DNA of 64,000 nt from Paracoccus aestuariivivens (GTDB lineage: Bacteria > Pseudomonadota > Alphaproteobacteria > Rhodobacterales > Rhodobacteraceae). The stretch lies in contig NZ_WMIE01000016.1 of the NCBI RefSeq assembly GCF_009711225.1, forward strand, positions 1 through 64,000. The letters run 5' to 3'. Below, one piece after another: positions 18,415 to 28,195 of the stretch (positions are counted from its first letter, which is position 1; every line of letters starts with the position of its first letter). A program made the position numbers and the translations under genes. A model generated the notes under the pieces. The model was not told the DNA's origin and ran no database searches. It saw nothing but the letters and a program-made list of their open reading frames with translations.

Positions 18415-19695
18415 TTACGGGCGGCGAATGATCGCGTTCGCGCGCAGCTCGGCCAGATAGTTGTCGGCTGCCGCTGCGATCTTGCGGTTGAAGACGCGAT
18501 CGCGCACTTCCTCGCGGGCCGGAATCGCATCTGCGGGCTTGGCCGGATCGTCCTTGCTGGTCGCGACCGGAGCCTCGGGGGCGTTTGCCAGCAGCGAGGG
18601 CGTGCGCTTACACAGCATCAGCAGATCGACCGAACCGCCGTAGTTGATGACCGTCGTTTCGTTGTCATCAAGCGATGCCAGTCGAATCGCCTCGCCCTGC
18701 GGGATCTGGCCTTGCGAGGCGGTCTGGCGGGTGATCTGGTTGGCCGGAACGCTGCTGGTCAGGGCTTCAAGCTCGGCGCAGGTATGGGCCTGAGCCGCGA
18801 AATTAGCCGCTTCCTGCGCCGTGGCCAGACGCACCCGCATGTAATCGAGTTGCTGGGCAGTCGCTCCGGGACGCAGGGTGCCGCGCGTATCGCGCAGGAA
18901 GAACAGCACGATAGCGCCCTGAACCTCAAGCGCCTGACTGACTTGCCCCGGTTGCAGTTGCAGCAGGATCGGTCGCAGCGAAGGCGGAAGGTTCGCCAAG
19001 GGCATCATCGGCAGGCGGCCACCATTCGCGCTGGAAGGCGTTGCGGAATATTGCCGCGCGAAGGCCGCGAACTCGGCCTCGGATTGGGAACCGCTGATGA
19101 TCCGGTCCGCCAGCGCCTTGGCCTGTGCTTCCTGCCCCGGAGGAGCGGGGATGATCAGTTCCGACAGGGAGACATGCGTAATCTCGGGCGTTTCGATGAT
19201 GCCCTTCAATTCTTGATCGACCTCGGCATCGCTGACAGCGACCTGCCCGACAAGGCGGGCGCGGACGAATTCACGCCACAGGATGCCGGAAACGACGAAG
19301 TCCTCGAAGGTCTGGCGGTCGATGCCGTTCTGGCCCAGAACCCCGACGAACTGGTCAAGGCTCATGCCGCCACGGCTGGCGAATTCCTCGAGACCGGCAT
19401 TGATCTGTTCGTCGCTGGCCGAAATGCCAGCCTGCTTGGCGGCAAAGCTGCGCAAACGGTCGTCGATCAGGGCCTTTTCGATTGACGCGCGATCCGAATC
19501 CGGTGCGCGCAGCATTTGCAGGAAGCGGATACGTTGCTCGACCTCATAACGGGTGACAGCCGAATCGTTCACATAGACCAACGGCTGAAACAGGTTGGAG
19601 GACTGAGCCTGCGCCTGATGCACGAAAGGACCGGGCACGATTCCCGTTCCCGCAAGCATTGCGGCCACCGCCGCCCCCAGAAGAATTCGCTGCAT
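18415..19695 (-). CDS. surA: SurA-like periplasmic chaperone / peptidyl-prolyl isomerase
   Basis: 426 aa. A signal peptide (about 30 residues, ending in HQAQAQ) sends it to the periplasm, where SurA escorts unfolded outer-membrane proteins to Bam. The N-terminal chaperone region begins VYVNDSAVTRYEVEQRIRFLQML; one parvulin-type PPIase domain is visible (VSLSELIIPAPPGQEAQAKALADRIISG...FAAFARQYSATPSSANGGRLPMMPL). I chose ATG 19693-19695 because it starts the signal peptide. Order lptD-surA-pdxA puts it with LptD, a main SurA client. Confidence 0.9.
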   Translation of the reverse strand: MQRILLGAAVAAMLAGTGIVPGPFVHQAQAQSSNLFQPLVYVNDSAVTRYEVEQRIRFLQMLRAPDSDRASIEKALIDDRLRSFAAKQAGISASDEQINAGLEEFASRGGMSLDQFVGVLGQNGIDRQTFEDFVVSGILWREFVRARLVGQVAVSDAEVDQELKGIIETPEITHVSLSELIIPAPPGQEAQAKALADRIISGSQSEAEFAAFARQYSATPSSANGGRLPMMPLANLPPSLRPILLQLQPGQVSQALEVQGAIVLFFLRDTRGTLRPGATAQQLDYMRVRLATAQEAANFAAQAHTCAELEALTSSVPANQITRQTASQGQIPQGEAIRLASLDDNETTVINYGGSVDLLMLCKRTPSLLANAPEAPVATSKDDPAKPADAIPAREEVRDRVFNRKIAAAADNYLAELRANAIIRRP

Positions 19696-19726
19696 CAGCT
19701 TCCTCGCCGCATGGTTTTGCCGGACC

Positions 19727-22147
19727 TTATCGCAGGCAGGCGCGACGCGCCACCGTTCCCGGTCCGGACTGCTGCTTGCCAAATCCGCCCAGACGGACGC
19801 CAAGATCAAAGCTGGTATCCTCGCTCAACGTGTCCGAGGCGCTGAAGCGCCGCTCGACCGACATTTCGACGGTGACACATTCGTTGCGGTATTCCAGCCC
19901 CAGCTCGGCCTTCTGGGCGCGGTTGGCGGTAAAATCGTAGCGGGTTTCGGTGCTGGCCCACCAGCCATCGCGCACCTGCCAGCCCGCCGTGACGGTCAAT
20001 TCCGAGACATCCTCGTCGCGTTCCTCTCGCGGGTCCGAATCCATCCACAGATATCCGGCCGAGACTTGCAGTCCCGGCTTCAGCCAGCCCAGACGCGTTT
20101 CGTTGCGGCTGAGCGAGAAACTGTCATCGAACAATGCCCGGTTGACCAGCGCCAGCCCGTTCGTTCCCGAGTAGCTGGCCGACAGCAGCCAGTCCGAGCT
20201 TTTCCCCCCCAAGGGACCGCTGTCGTTGAAAGCCGGATCGGGCTCGGTGCGCAGGACACGGCCTGCCGTCATCCCGATTTGCCAGCCCATCGGGTCGATC
20301 CGTGTCCAGCTGACGCCCAGATTGGCCCTTAGCCCCGATTCGTGCGCATCCCAGCCGGGAAAACGGTTGAGCGAGAAAAGGTTGCCCTCGTCGAATTCGA
20401 TCAGACGGCTGTCTTCGTTCGGCACTTCGTCTTCGGCCTCCCGCTTGGGGGACCAGACCAGTTGCGCAACCGGCTCGATGATATGGGTGACGCCATCGGC
20501 ATGGCGGGCGAAAGGCCAGCGCAGTTCCGTCGCAATGGTCGGATCAGAGCGGACAACCCAATCCTCGTAGCGGCTGTCCTGATTGATGTTGTAAAGATCG
20601 GCGTTCAGTCTGGCCTCGACCGAGCCGACGACACCTCCGCGCAGGATTTCATTGCGCCGCCATCCCATCGCGACCGATCCCCGCGCCATATCGCGGCCAA
20701 GGATATCTTCGTCCGATCTGCGGCGATGGGCGTGAAGCGACCATTCCAGACTGGCGATTCCGCCCAGACGGTTCGGCTGCCAGCGACGCTGCCAGAACGC
20801 ATCGGCCACCAACGAAGGGGTAAATTCGTCCGGCTCGTCATCGCGCAGCGATTCGTAATTGCCGATACGGGCCATCACCATGCGGTCGCGTTGGACGCGG
20901 TCCAGCGTGACACCGCTCCATAGCCGGTCGGCATCGGTGATGTCGTAATCCAGAAGGTAGGCGCGATTCTTGGCCATCTGGACCTGAATGCCCAACTGGT
21001 AGCCGCGCGGCAGTTCGAAACGGGCCGCGCCGAACAGGTAGCCGCGCGTCTTGCCCGGCTCGATATCGTCGCGACTGATGGCGCCATTCCATTCCATCTC
21101 GCCATTCCGGAAGGCCTGACGGTAGCGCATTTCCAAAGTCGTGGTGCGGTTCAGGGCCAGATATGGGGTCAGTGTCACGTCGGCATGATCGCCAAGCGTC
21201 ACGAAATAGGGCAGCTTCAACCCGACCCCAAGACTTGATGTCGTGCGGAACTGAGGACGCAAGAAGCCTGTCAGGCGCTCGACCGTCGGATCGGGTGCGG
21301 TCAGGGACGGCAGGCTCAGCAGCGGCACACCGAAGGCGCGGAACTGGGGCTGGTCGAAATGCAACTGGCGGGTCTGGGCGTCATGCGTGATGCGGCGGGC
21401 GCGGACCTCCCATAGCGGGATCGGGTCTTCGGCGCAGACCTGACAACTTGACGCGACCACATTGTCTAAGACGGTGATCCGTCCGCCTTGCTCGCGCCGC
21501 ATTTCGCGTGCGGCCATCTGCAACTCGCGCGCCAAGACCAGTCGCGCGCCGCGCAGGATGCCATCTTGCAGGTTCGGATCAAGCTGGGCCGAATTGGCGA
21601 TGACGATTGTGTCGTCACTGGTCCCCGATTGAGCGGGGCGCGTCAGGTGGATCGGTCCTTCGATCACCGCGCCGCCGGTCTGTCCATCATAGACCACCCG
21701 CGATGCGATCAGCCGCGATCCGCGATGCCAGATCACCACTCCGCCCGAGGCGGTCAGGTTCTTGTTGCCGTCCAGCGTCACGGAATCGGCCAGCACCGTC
21801 GCGGGGCTGTTGTCGGAATCGGCGCTTGCCGAGCTATTGATACGCACCGCCGAGGGGCTGCGTGCCACGGTCAGTCGGGGCGCTGCCTCGGTTCCGTCGG
21901 CAAGGCGCTGGTTGTCGTCGGGGTCTTCCGTCGGGGCCAGCGCCGGACCTTGCGTCCCGTCCGAGAAAAAGCCGTCGGTATCGTCGGGATAGACCGGCAG
22001 GGTCTGGCCATCGGTCATCAGACTTTGGGCAGAAGATGCACCGGACAGGGCGATCGGAAAGGCCACCGCGCAGGCTGCAAGAAGCCATGCTGCAGGAATT
22101 GGGCGGCTGCCCTGTTTCGCGGTCTTTTTGCGCGCACGCTTTTGCAT
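19727..22147 (-). CDS. lptD: LPS-assembly protein LptD
   Basis: The outer-membrane part of the lipopolysaccharide bridge, inserting LPS into the outer leaflet with LptE. 806 aa. A basic N-terminus and signal peptide (to about residue 42) are followed by a Pro/Asp-rich linker, then an OstA/LptA-like beta-jellyroll (ATVLADSVTLDGNKNLTASGGVVIWHRGSRLIASRVVYDG), then the large C-terminal barrel. The cysteine pair in ASSCQVCAEDPIPLW is part of the family disulphide pattern. The start overlaps the lptG stop by one base (TGATG). Confidence 0.93.
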   Translation of the reverse strand: MQKRARKKTAKQGSRPIPAAWLLAACAVAFPIALSGASSAQSLMTDGQTLPVYPDDTDGFFSDGTQGPALAPTEDPDDNQRLADGTEAAPRLTVARSPSAVRINSSASADSDNSPATVLADSVTLDGNKNLTASGGVVIWHRGSRLIASRVVYDGQTGGAVIEGPIHLTRPAQSGTSDDTIVIANSAQLDPNLQDGILRGARLVLARELQMAAREMRREQGGRITVLDNVVASSCQVCAEDPIPLWEVRARRITHDAQTRQLHFDQPQFRAFGVPLLSLPSLTAPDPTVERLTGFLRPQFRTTSSLGVGLKLPYFVTLGDHADVTLTPYLALNRTTTLEMRYRQAFRNGEMEWNGAISRDDIEPGKTRGYLFGAARFELPRGYQLGIQVQMAKNRAYLLDYDITDADRLWSGVTLDRVQRDRMVMARIGNYESLRDDEPDEFTPSLVADAFWQRRWQPNRLGGIASLEWSLHAHRRRSDEDILGRDMARGSVAMGWRRNEILRGGVVGSVEARLNADLYNINQDSRYEDWVVRSDPTIATELRWPFARHADGVTHIIEPVAQLVWSPKREAEDEVPNEDSRLIEFDEGNLFSLNRFPGWDAHESGLRANLGVSWTRIDPMGWQIGMTAGRVLRTEPDPAFNDSGPLGGKSSDWLLSASYSGTNGLALVNRALFDDSFSLSRNETRLGWLKPGLQVSAGYLWMDSDPREERDEDVSELTVTAGWQVRDGWWASTETRYDFTANRAQKAELGLEYRNECVTVEMSVERRFSASDTLSEDTSFDLGVRLGGFGKQQSGPGTVARRACLR

Positions 22148-23256
22148 CAGCCGTCCTCCAGCCGCAAAAGCGCCCCAAGGGCGAAAAGCAGCGCAACCAG
22201 CGGCGGGGTCCATCCGGCAAGGACCGGAGGAATGTCGCCGTTATCTCCTAGAACCTGCGCCAGATTGCGCAGGAAAAACAATCCGATGCCGCAGCCAAAT
22301 GCGCCCAGCACCAGCATGCCCATCTTGCGCCCCCGCATATGGCGCATGGTAAAGGCTGCGGCGATGGCGACCATGGCGGCCATCAGCAGCGGCAATGCCA
22401 GTTCCATCTGGAACCAGACCTTGTGCCGCTGCGCCGAGAAACCGGCCCGCTCGAGTCCGCGGATAAATTGCGGCATTTTCCAGATCGGGATCGCTTCGGG
22501 GCGACCGAAGCTGTCGCGGATACGGGCAGCGGTCAGATCGGTCGGAAGCTCCATCGTTCCGGTGGTGCGGGCCGTCGCCTCGGGGTTCGGATCGGTCAGC
22601 GGCCACTCCTTGACGCCGGTCAATTGCCATGCGCCACGGGTCAGCCGCGCCTCCGAGGCGTCGATCCTACGGGTCGGGCCCCTGTCCGCGGCAAAGACCA
22701 TGAACGTCGCGTCGTAAAGCGTGGTCGCGTCGGGGCTGGCTCGGGTGGCGCGAATGACCACCTGACCCGCCCCCTCTTTATCGTCGCGCAGGGCCTGTCG
22801 CAGCCAGACATTGCTTTCGCCAAGGCTGACCGTCTGTCCGCCGTCGCTGCGCAGGTTTGTCACGGCGTCGTCGTAGCGTTTGGTCGTTGCCGCAACCATC
22901 GGGTTCAGGATCGCGACAGCCAATACCCCTGTCAGGGCGGCGGTGACGGCAGGCGCTGCCACGATCCTGATGCCCGAGCGGCCCGATGCGCGGATCGCCA
23001 CCAGTTCGGAACTGCGCGACATGCTGATAAACATCGAGATCCCGGCCAGCACCACAACCAGCGGCAGGATCGAATAGAAGCTGGCCGTGATGTTTAGCGC
23101 CGAAAGCTTGGCTGCACCGGCAAGGCCGATATCCTCGTCGGAAAATCGGCGGATCTGCTCGACGATGTCGATCAGGAACAGGATCGCGCCGAAGATCGCG
23201 GCGATCATCAGCAACATGCGCAGGAAGCGGCGGGCGACGTAGGATGACAGGATCAT
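22147..23256 (-). CDS. lptG: LPS export ABC transporter permease LptG
   Basis: 369 aa. One of two inner-membrane permeases that, with LptB, extract LPS into the periplasmic bridge. Three N-terminal helices (including MLLMIAAIFGAILFLIDIVEQI, the YjgP/YjgQ signature region), a periplasmic jellyroll in the middle, and three C-terminal helices (LALPLLMAAMVAIAAAFTM; MLVLGAFGCGIGLFFLRNLAQVLG; LVALLFALGALLRL). It starts inside the lptF stop (four-base overlap) and ends at the lptD start, so the three are tightly coupled. Confidence 0.93.
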   Translation of the reverse strand: MILSSYVARRFLRMLLMIAAIFGAILFLIDIVEQIRRFSDEDIGLAGAAKLSALNITASFYSILPLVVVLAGISMFISMSRSSELVAIRASGRSGIRIVAAPAVTAALTGVLAVAILNPMVAATTKRYDDAVTNLRSDGGQTVSLGESNVWLRQALRDDKEGAGQVVIRATRASPDATTLYDATFMVFAADRGPTRRIDASEARLTRGAWQLTGVKEWPLTDPNPEATARTTGTMELPTDLTAARIRDSFGRPEAIPIWKMPQFIRGLERAGFSAQRHKVWFQMELALPLLMAAMVAIAAAFTMRHMRGRKMGMLVLGAFGCGIGLFFLRNLAQVLGDNGDIPPVLAGWTPPLVALLFALGALLRLEDG

Positions 23257-24389
23257 TGCGCGTCCCCCTTGGTGGCCCGGAGCTTGGGTCCGCGGGGACG
23301 GGCGGCGCGCCACAGCACGAAGGCGCAGATCAGCCCGCCGACCAGTGAAGGCACATACATCAACGGCCATCGCGCGGCATTCTGTGCGACCTGATTGCTT
23401 GCCGCGGTATCCAGAAACTGAACGAAGATCAAAGCGACCACGGCCCAGACAACCTGCCGCCAGACGCCGAAGCGACTGAAACCGCCCAGCAGTAACATGG
23501 CAAAGCCTAGCATCGCGGCCACCGGTGCCTGCAACGGCTTTGAAAGCCGCTCATGCGCCTCGGCCAAAGCCTTGTCGGCGGTCGAGCCGGTGATTGCCAA
23601 CAACTCGGCGTCAGGGCGCAGCAGTCGTGCGGTCGAATAGGCGCGCAGGTCCCGATTACGTTGGCTTTCGGCCTCGGCCAAGGCGGCGATATCGTAGGCC
23701 AGTTCGTCAAAGCGGGTGATCGACAGTTGCTGTTGCCCGCCGCTCAGGCGCAGGTTTTGCGCCATACCGTGCAGCAGGACCAGACGCGGTCCGGCATCGG
23801 TCTTGACGACAAGTGCCTCGGTTGCGGTGTAGGTCGCCTGATTGTTCGGGTCGCGCGCATCCTCAAGGAAAAAGTCCTCGAGCCGGCCATCGCGGGCAAT
23901 GTCGCGGATATACAGCGTGACGCCCTTGGCCGGATACTGGAACGAGCCCGCCCTCAGGAATTGCGCCGTGACGTTCTGGGCAATCTCGGCCTGACGGTCG
24001 GCCATGCGGGCGCGGGCCATGGGCACGATCGAATGCACAAGAATGGCTACCATCACGGCGACGATCACGCCGAATACCAATACCGGTCGGGCCAGTCGCC
24101 ACGGCGACATGCCCGCCGCCTGCATCGCGACCAGCTCAGATTCCGAGGCCAGCCGATTCGTGCCGTAAGCCGATGCGGCGAAGGCCGCGATCGGCAACAC
24201 GACCGAAATGACCAAGGGCAGGGTGAGCGCAGTGAATTCAAGCACGACAAGCGCGGTCTGTCCGTCCGAGATCAGTTGCTCGAACAGGGATACGGCCCGG
24301 TTGATCCAGTAGACGGAAACCAGAACCAGCGCAAAAAATCCGAACAAGGTCAGAAACTGCGACAGGATGTAGCGGTCAATCCGGGGCAT
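23253..24389 (-). CDS. lptF: LPS export ABC transporter permease LptF
   Basis: 378 aa, partner of LptG. It begins RIDRYILSQFLTLFGFFALVLVSVYWINRAVSLFEQLISDG (YjgP/YjgQ signature), followed by two helices with ASESELVAMQAAGMSPWRL, the coupling-helix region contacting LptB. A periplasmic jellyroll spans about residues 125-270, then three C-terminal helices. It is the first gene of the leftward envelope operon; 131 bases separate it from the divergent pepA. Confidence 0.94.
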   Translation of the reverse strand: MPRIDRYILSQFLTLFGFFALVLVSVYWINRAVSLFEQLISDGQTALVVLEFTALTLPLVISVVLPIAAFAASAYGTNRLASESELVAMQAAGMSPWRLARPVLVFGVIVAVMVAILVHSIVPMARARMADRQAEIAQNVTAQFLRAGSFQYPAKGVTLYIRDIARDGRLEDFFLEDARDPNNQATYTATEALVVKTDAGPRLVLLHGMAQNLRLSGGQQQLSITRFDELAYDIAALAEAESQRNRDLRAYSTARLLRPDAELLAITGSTADKALAEAHERLSKPLQAPVAAMLGFAMLLLGGFSRFGVWRQVVWAVVALIFVQFLDTAASNQVAQNAARWPLMYVPSLVGGLICAFVLWRAARPRGPKLRATKGDAQ

Positions 24390-24520
24390 GGGGGCTTTCG
24401 CTGCGGAGCAATTCCAGATTCCTTAGCCCGTGAGGTGGAGTTGGGAAAGCCCCGGCACTGGTCAAGTGCTTGTCGGGTGACTAGTTTCCGCTCAAATACA
24501 TCGCTTAGAGGAGCAGGTTG

Positions 24521-26038
24521 GTGACACATCCGGTCGAAATCTCTTTTACTTCATCCGAGACCGAGGGCCTTGCCGCCCGTAAGGGCCGGATCGCGATCTT
24601 GCTGTCCCCCGGAGCGCGACTTCCCGGCGGGTTGTCGCGTGCCGCGCGGCTGGCGGTGCAGCGTGCGCTGCAATCCGACGCATGGAAGGCCGTCAAGCCG
24701 GGGAAGGCCCTAGAACTGGCTTTCCCCGCCGGCATGGAGGCAGATGCGATCCAGCTGGTCTCGGCGCCGCGCCGTGCCGATGTCGTGACGGCGCGCAAGG
24801 CGGGTGCGACAATCGGCGCGAGCCTTGGCAAGACGGATACGGTGGTTCTGGCCGGGGATCACCCGCAAGCGGCCGAAATTGCCTTGGGCATGGCCCTGCG
24901 CGCCTATGATTTTTCCGCATACAAGACGAAAAAATCCGATTCAGACTCCGCCGAGGCCGACGCACCCGCTGACCCCGCCGAGGAAAATCCCAGCCCGCGC
25001 GGGCGTGTGATCTTCATGCACAAGGACCCCGAGTCGCTTGCCCGCAAGGCTCATGACGGCGCGGCTTTGGCCGAAGGGGTATTCTTCACCCGCGATCTGG
25101 TCAACGAACCCGCGAACGTCCTGACCACCAGCGATTTCTCCGACCGCCTTCAGGCGATGGAAGAACTGGGCCTTGAGGTCGAGGTGCTGGACGAGGACGA
25201 GCTTGCCAAGCTGGGCATGCGCGCGCTGCTGGGCGTGGGGCAGGGTTCGGAAAGCCCGTCCAAGGTCGTGGTCATGCGCTGGAATGGCGGTGGCGACGAG
25301 GCTCCGCTGGCGCTGGTCGGCAAAGGCGTCGTGTTCGATACCGGTGGCATCTCGATCAAGCCCGCAGGCGGCATGGAAGAAATGACCATGGACATGGGTG
25401 GTGCGGGTGTCGTCGCGGGCGTCATGCGCACGCTGGCGCTGCGCCGCGCCAAGGCGAACGTGGTCGGTTTGGTCGGGCTGGTCGAGAACATGCCCGACGG
25501 CAAGGCCCAGCGTCCGGGCGATATCGTGCGCTCGATGAAAGGCGACACTATCGAAGTCATCAATACCGACGCCGAAGGTCGTCTCGTTCTGGCCGATGTG
25601 CTGTGGTACGCGCAGCAGCGTTTCCAACCGAGCGGGATCGTTGATCTGGCGACCCTGACGGGCGCGGTCATTATCGCGCTGGGTCACGAGAACGCTGGCG
25701 TCTTCTCGAACAACGACAAATTCGCCGGACAGCTACTGGCCGCAGCCAAGGCCGAAGGCGAGGGCGCATGGCGTCTGCCGCTCGCTCCGGCCTATGACGA
25801 GCTGATCGACTCGCGTCTGGCTGACATCAAGAATACCGGCGGACGTCCCGCAGGCTCGATCACGGCGGCGCAGTTCCTGCAACGCTTCGTGGCAAAGGAC
25901 GTGCCGTGGATCCACCTTGATATCGCGGGTGTGGCTCTGCCGCCGGGTGCGACGGCGCTTGCCCCCAAAGGGGCGACCGGCTGGGGCGTGATGACGCTGA
26001 ACCGTCTGATCCGCGACAGCTTCGAGGCGAAAGCCTGA
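24521..26038 (+). CDS. pepA: Leucyl aminopeptidase (M17)
   Basis: A two-metal cytosolic aminopeptidase. 505 aa with the full C-terminal catalytic domain: VGKGVVFDTGGISIKPAGGMEEMTMDMGGAG carries metal ligands and the catalytic Lys, NTDAEGRLVLAD is the M17 signature, and AGSITAAQFLQRFV...WIHLDIAG closes the site. The N-terminal macro-like domain is variable. I chose GTG 24521, seven bases after GAGGAG; an adjacent TTG is the alternative. Its stop overlaps the holC start. Confidence 0.93.
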   Translation: MTHPVEISFTSSETEGLAARKGRIAILLSPGARLPGGLSRAARLAVQRALQSDAWKAVKPGKALELAFPAGMEADAIQLVSAPRRADVVTARKAGATIGASLGKTDTVVLAGDHPQAAEIALGMALRAYDFSAYKTKKSDSDSAEADAPADPAEENPSPRGRVIFMHKDPESLARKAHDGAALAEGVFFTRDLVNEPANVLTTSDFSDRLQAMEELGLEVEVLDEDELAKLGMRALLGVGQGSESPSKVVVMRWNGGGDEAPLALVGKGVVFDTGGISIKPAGGMEEMTMDMGGAGVVAGVMRTLALRRAKANVVGLVGLVENMPDGKAQRPGDIVRSMKGDTIEVINTDAEGRLVLADVLWYAQQRFQPSGIVDLATLTGAVIIALGHENAGVFSNNDKFAGQLLAAAKAEGEGAWRLPLAPAYDELIDSRLADIKNTGGRPAGSITAAQFLQRFVAKDVPWIHLDIAGVALPPGATALAPKGATGWGVMTLNRLIRDSFEAKA

Positions 26039-26487
26039 TGGGATCGGCCCTGTTCTATCACCTGACCCGTTCGGGCGCTGGTCAGCTTTTGCCGACACTT
26101 CTCGGCAAAAGCCTGCAGGCGGGCTGGCGGGTCGAGTTGCGGGGCAGGGATCGCGCAAGCCAAGCCACGCTTGACGAGGATCTTTGGCTTGGCGAGGGGT
26201 TCATCCCCCACGGCCTTGCCGGAGGGCCGCATGACGGGCGTCAGCCGGTCTTGCTGACCACCGACCAGCAGGGGGCGGGCAATTCGCCCCTTTGCATCAT
26301 CGCACTGGACGGGGCCGTGGTTTCGGCTGCGGAATGCGAGTCGATGCAGCGGGTCTGCATCATTTTCGACGGCAATGATCCTCAGGCGCTGGATCGGGCG
26401 CGAGGGCAGTGGCGCGATCTGAGGGCCGCAGGCGTGACAGCCGAATACTGGTCCGAAGCTGATGGACGCTGGGAACGCAAGCAGTAG
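26038..26487 (+). CDS. holC: DNA polymerase III chi subunit
   Basis: 149 aa. Chi links the clamp loader to SSB through the psi subunit or directly. The N-terminus FYHLTRSGAGQLLPTLLGKSLQAGWRVELRGRD and LWLGEGFIPHG match the family. The start overlaps the pepA stop (TGATG), the conserved pepA-holC order in proteobacteria. It ends six bases before a convergent gene. Confidence 0.9.
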   Translation: MGSALFYHLTRSGAGQLLPTLLGKSLQAGWRVELRGRDRASQATLDEDLWLGEGFIPHGLAGGPHDGRQPVLLTTDQQGAGNSPLCIIALDGAVVSAAECESMQRVCIIFDGNDPQALDRARGQWRDLRAAGVTAEYWSEADGRWERKQ

Positions 26488-26493
26488 TCGGTC

Positions 26494-27072
26494 CTAGCGT
26501 TCGAGGATCAGCAGGTTTCCCTCGATGCTGACACGCGCGAAGCGCGACAGATACGACATTCCCATCAACGACATGTCCAGATCCGACCGCAGCACCAGCG
26601 CCGGAACGTCCGTATCGTGGATGTCGTCGCCGACCGCGACCGTATCCAGCGTGACCGTCGCGGTCTGGACATTGCCATTGGCGGTGCGGGCCTCGCCGAC
26701 ATAGCCAAGGCTGTCGGTATCGATTCCGGCCTTGCGCGCATCGCTTTGCCCCAAGGCAATCGTCGTCGCGCCGGTATCGACGACGAATCGGATGGGCGAA
26801 CCGTTGACCTCGGCAATCAGATGGAAGTGCCCGTCATCGCCCAGAGGTACCTCGATCCGGTCATTGTCGACCATTCTGGCCTGCGGTGCGACCGTCTGGC
26901 GAATCTCTCCCCAGATACCGACGATGGCGATGACGCCCAGAAAAATCATGGCCCAAGCCGCGGCCAGACGCAGGGTGCGGCCGGGCTGTCCGCGCAATTC
27001 GACCAGAAGGAAGCCGCCAATCGCGATCAACAGCAGGACCAGATAGGCGAGACGACCCAGATCTTCACTCAT
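26494..27072 (-). CDS. Membrane-anchored retropepsin-like aspartic protease (TIGR02281 type)
   Basis: 192 aa. Two N-terminal helices (about 8-25 and 35-55) anchor a single-lobed aspartic protease domain. The catalytic motif is VVDTGATTIALG with Asp at residue 99; a late DMSLMGMSYLSRF segment fits the clan AA fold, which must dimerise to be active. Its role in alphaproteobacteria is not known to me. It abuts the upstream MarC gene with no gap, so the two are probably cotranscribed. Confidence 0.83.
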   Translation of the reverse strand: MSEDLGRLAYLVLLLIAIGGFLLVELRGQPGRTLRLAAAWAMIFLGVIAIVGIWGEIRQTVAPQARMVDNDRIEVPLGDDGHFHLIAEVNGSPIRFVVDTGATTIALGQSDARKAGIDTDSLGYVGEARTANGNVQTATVTLDTVAVGDDIHDTDVPALVLRSDLDMSLMGMSYLSRFARVSIEGNLLILER

Positions 27073-27699
27073 CTAGTACAGCCCTGATCCCTTCAGTCCG
27101 TCGATCACAAATTGGATAGATAATGCGGCAAGAAGCATCCCGAACAGCCGAGTCAGGACCATTGTTCCGGTCCTGCCCAAAAGGCGGGCAATCGGTCCGG
27201 CCAAAGCGAACATGACGGCCACGATAGCCAGAACCGCCAGCATCACCAGATGGATCATCAGTGTATGTGACGGGCTCTGGTCCTGATTGACCAGAAGGAT
27301 CATCGTGGCGAGCGCGCCGGGGCCCGCCAGTAGCGGCGTTGCCAAGGGGAAAACCGAAGGGTCGTCATGGTCTTCGCGAACCGGATCCTCGCGGGTCTGG
27401 CCCTCGCGCCGTTCGGTCCGGCGCTCGAACAACATGTCCAGCGCAGTCAGGAAAAGCAGCACGCCTCCGGCGATACGGAAGGCCGAAAGCGAGATGCCGA
27501 TGGCCGCAAGGATGGCTTCTCCGGCAAGGCCGAAAAGCGTGAGCAGCACCGCCGCGATAAGAAGCGCCCGCCAACCGATTCGACGTTGGCGCTGCGGGCT
27601 CATGCCGCGGGTCAGGGCGATGAACAGCGGCGCCAGACCCACAGGGTCGATGACGACGAATAGCGTGACGAATGCACTGATGATCTGAGTGGTGTCCAT
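27073..27699 (-). CDS. MarC family integral membrane protein
   Basis: 208 aa, about six membrane helices. The N-terminal [36 protein letters not shown] and the central [20 protein letters not shown] are the UPF0056/MarC signatures. A hydrophilic loop at about 95-118 is rich in Arg, Glu and Asp. The family was once linked to multiple antibiotic resistance but its transport role is unproven. It is first in a two-gene unit with the aspartic protease. Confidence 0.87.
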   Translation of the reverse strand: MDTTQIISAFVTLFVVIDPVGLAPLFIALTRGMSPQRQRRIGWRALLIAAVLLTLFGLAGEAILAAIGISLSAFRIAGGVLLFLTALDMLFERRTERREGQTREDPVREDHDDPSVFPLATPLLAGPGALATMILLVNQDQSPSHTLMIHLVMLAVLAIVAVMFALAGPIARLLGRTGTMVLTRLFGMLLAALSIQFVIDGLKGSGLY

Positions 27700-27862
27700 T
27701 TCGTGCCTTAGTATGTCGTGGATATTGTCGGCTGGAAAGGCAGGCAGTGTCGCAGGCAGGCGATCACGCGTTTGGGGCTTTCACGATGGCCCCTCGCGGC
27801 CTATATCAGTGGCAGTCTATGCTATGCACGGCCTCAAAGTGCCGTGCCACGGAGGTAAACAC

Positions 27863-28174
27863 ATGCACGCACCTTCCCCCATGGCGCTTTTGCTGATCGC
27901 GATCGTCGTTCTGGTCCTTTTTGGACGCGGCAAGGTCTCGTCCCTGATGGGCGAGGTCGGCAAGGGAATCACGGCTTTCAAGAAGGGCGTCAAGGACGGC
28001 GCTGAGGAAGAAAAAGCAGAAGCAAAAGAGCTTGAGCTTAACTCGACCGACGATATTGCCAAAGCCCGTGCCGAGTTGGCTGCCGAACGCGCCAAACTTG
28101 ATGCCGACCGCGCCCGCATGTCCGCCGATGCCGGACTGCGCGACGTGACGCCTGCCGATCAGAACAAGCTCTGA
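27863..28174 (+). CDS. tatA: Twin-arginine translocase subunit TatA
   Basis: 103 aa. One N-terminal helix ([17 protein letters not shown]), the FGRGK hinge, the amphipathic helix [21 protein letters not shown], then a charged tail with a heptad-like segment ([19 protein letters not shown]). TatA oligomers form the variable-size passage for folded, RR-signal proteins. I chose the ATG after GGAGGTAAACAC; ATG 27881 would leave a shorter lead. It starts the tatABC operon. Confidence 0.93.
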   Translation: MHAPSPMALLLIAIVVLVLFGRGKVSSLMGEVGKGITAFKKGVKDGAEEEKAEAKELELNSTDDIAKARAELAAERAKLDADRARMSADAGLRDVTPADQNKL

Positions 28175-28195
28175 TCCGGCGCGCATTGAACGAAC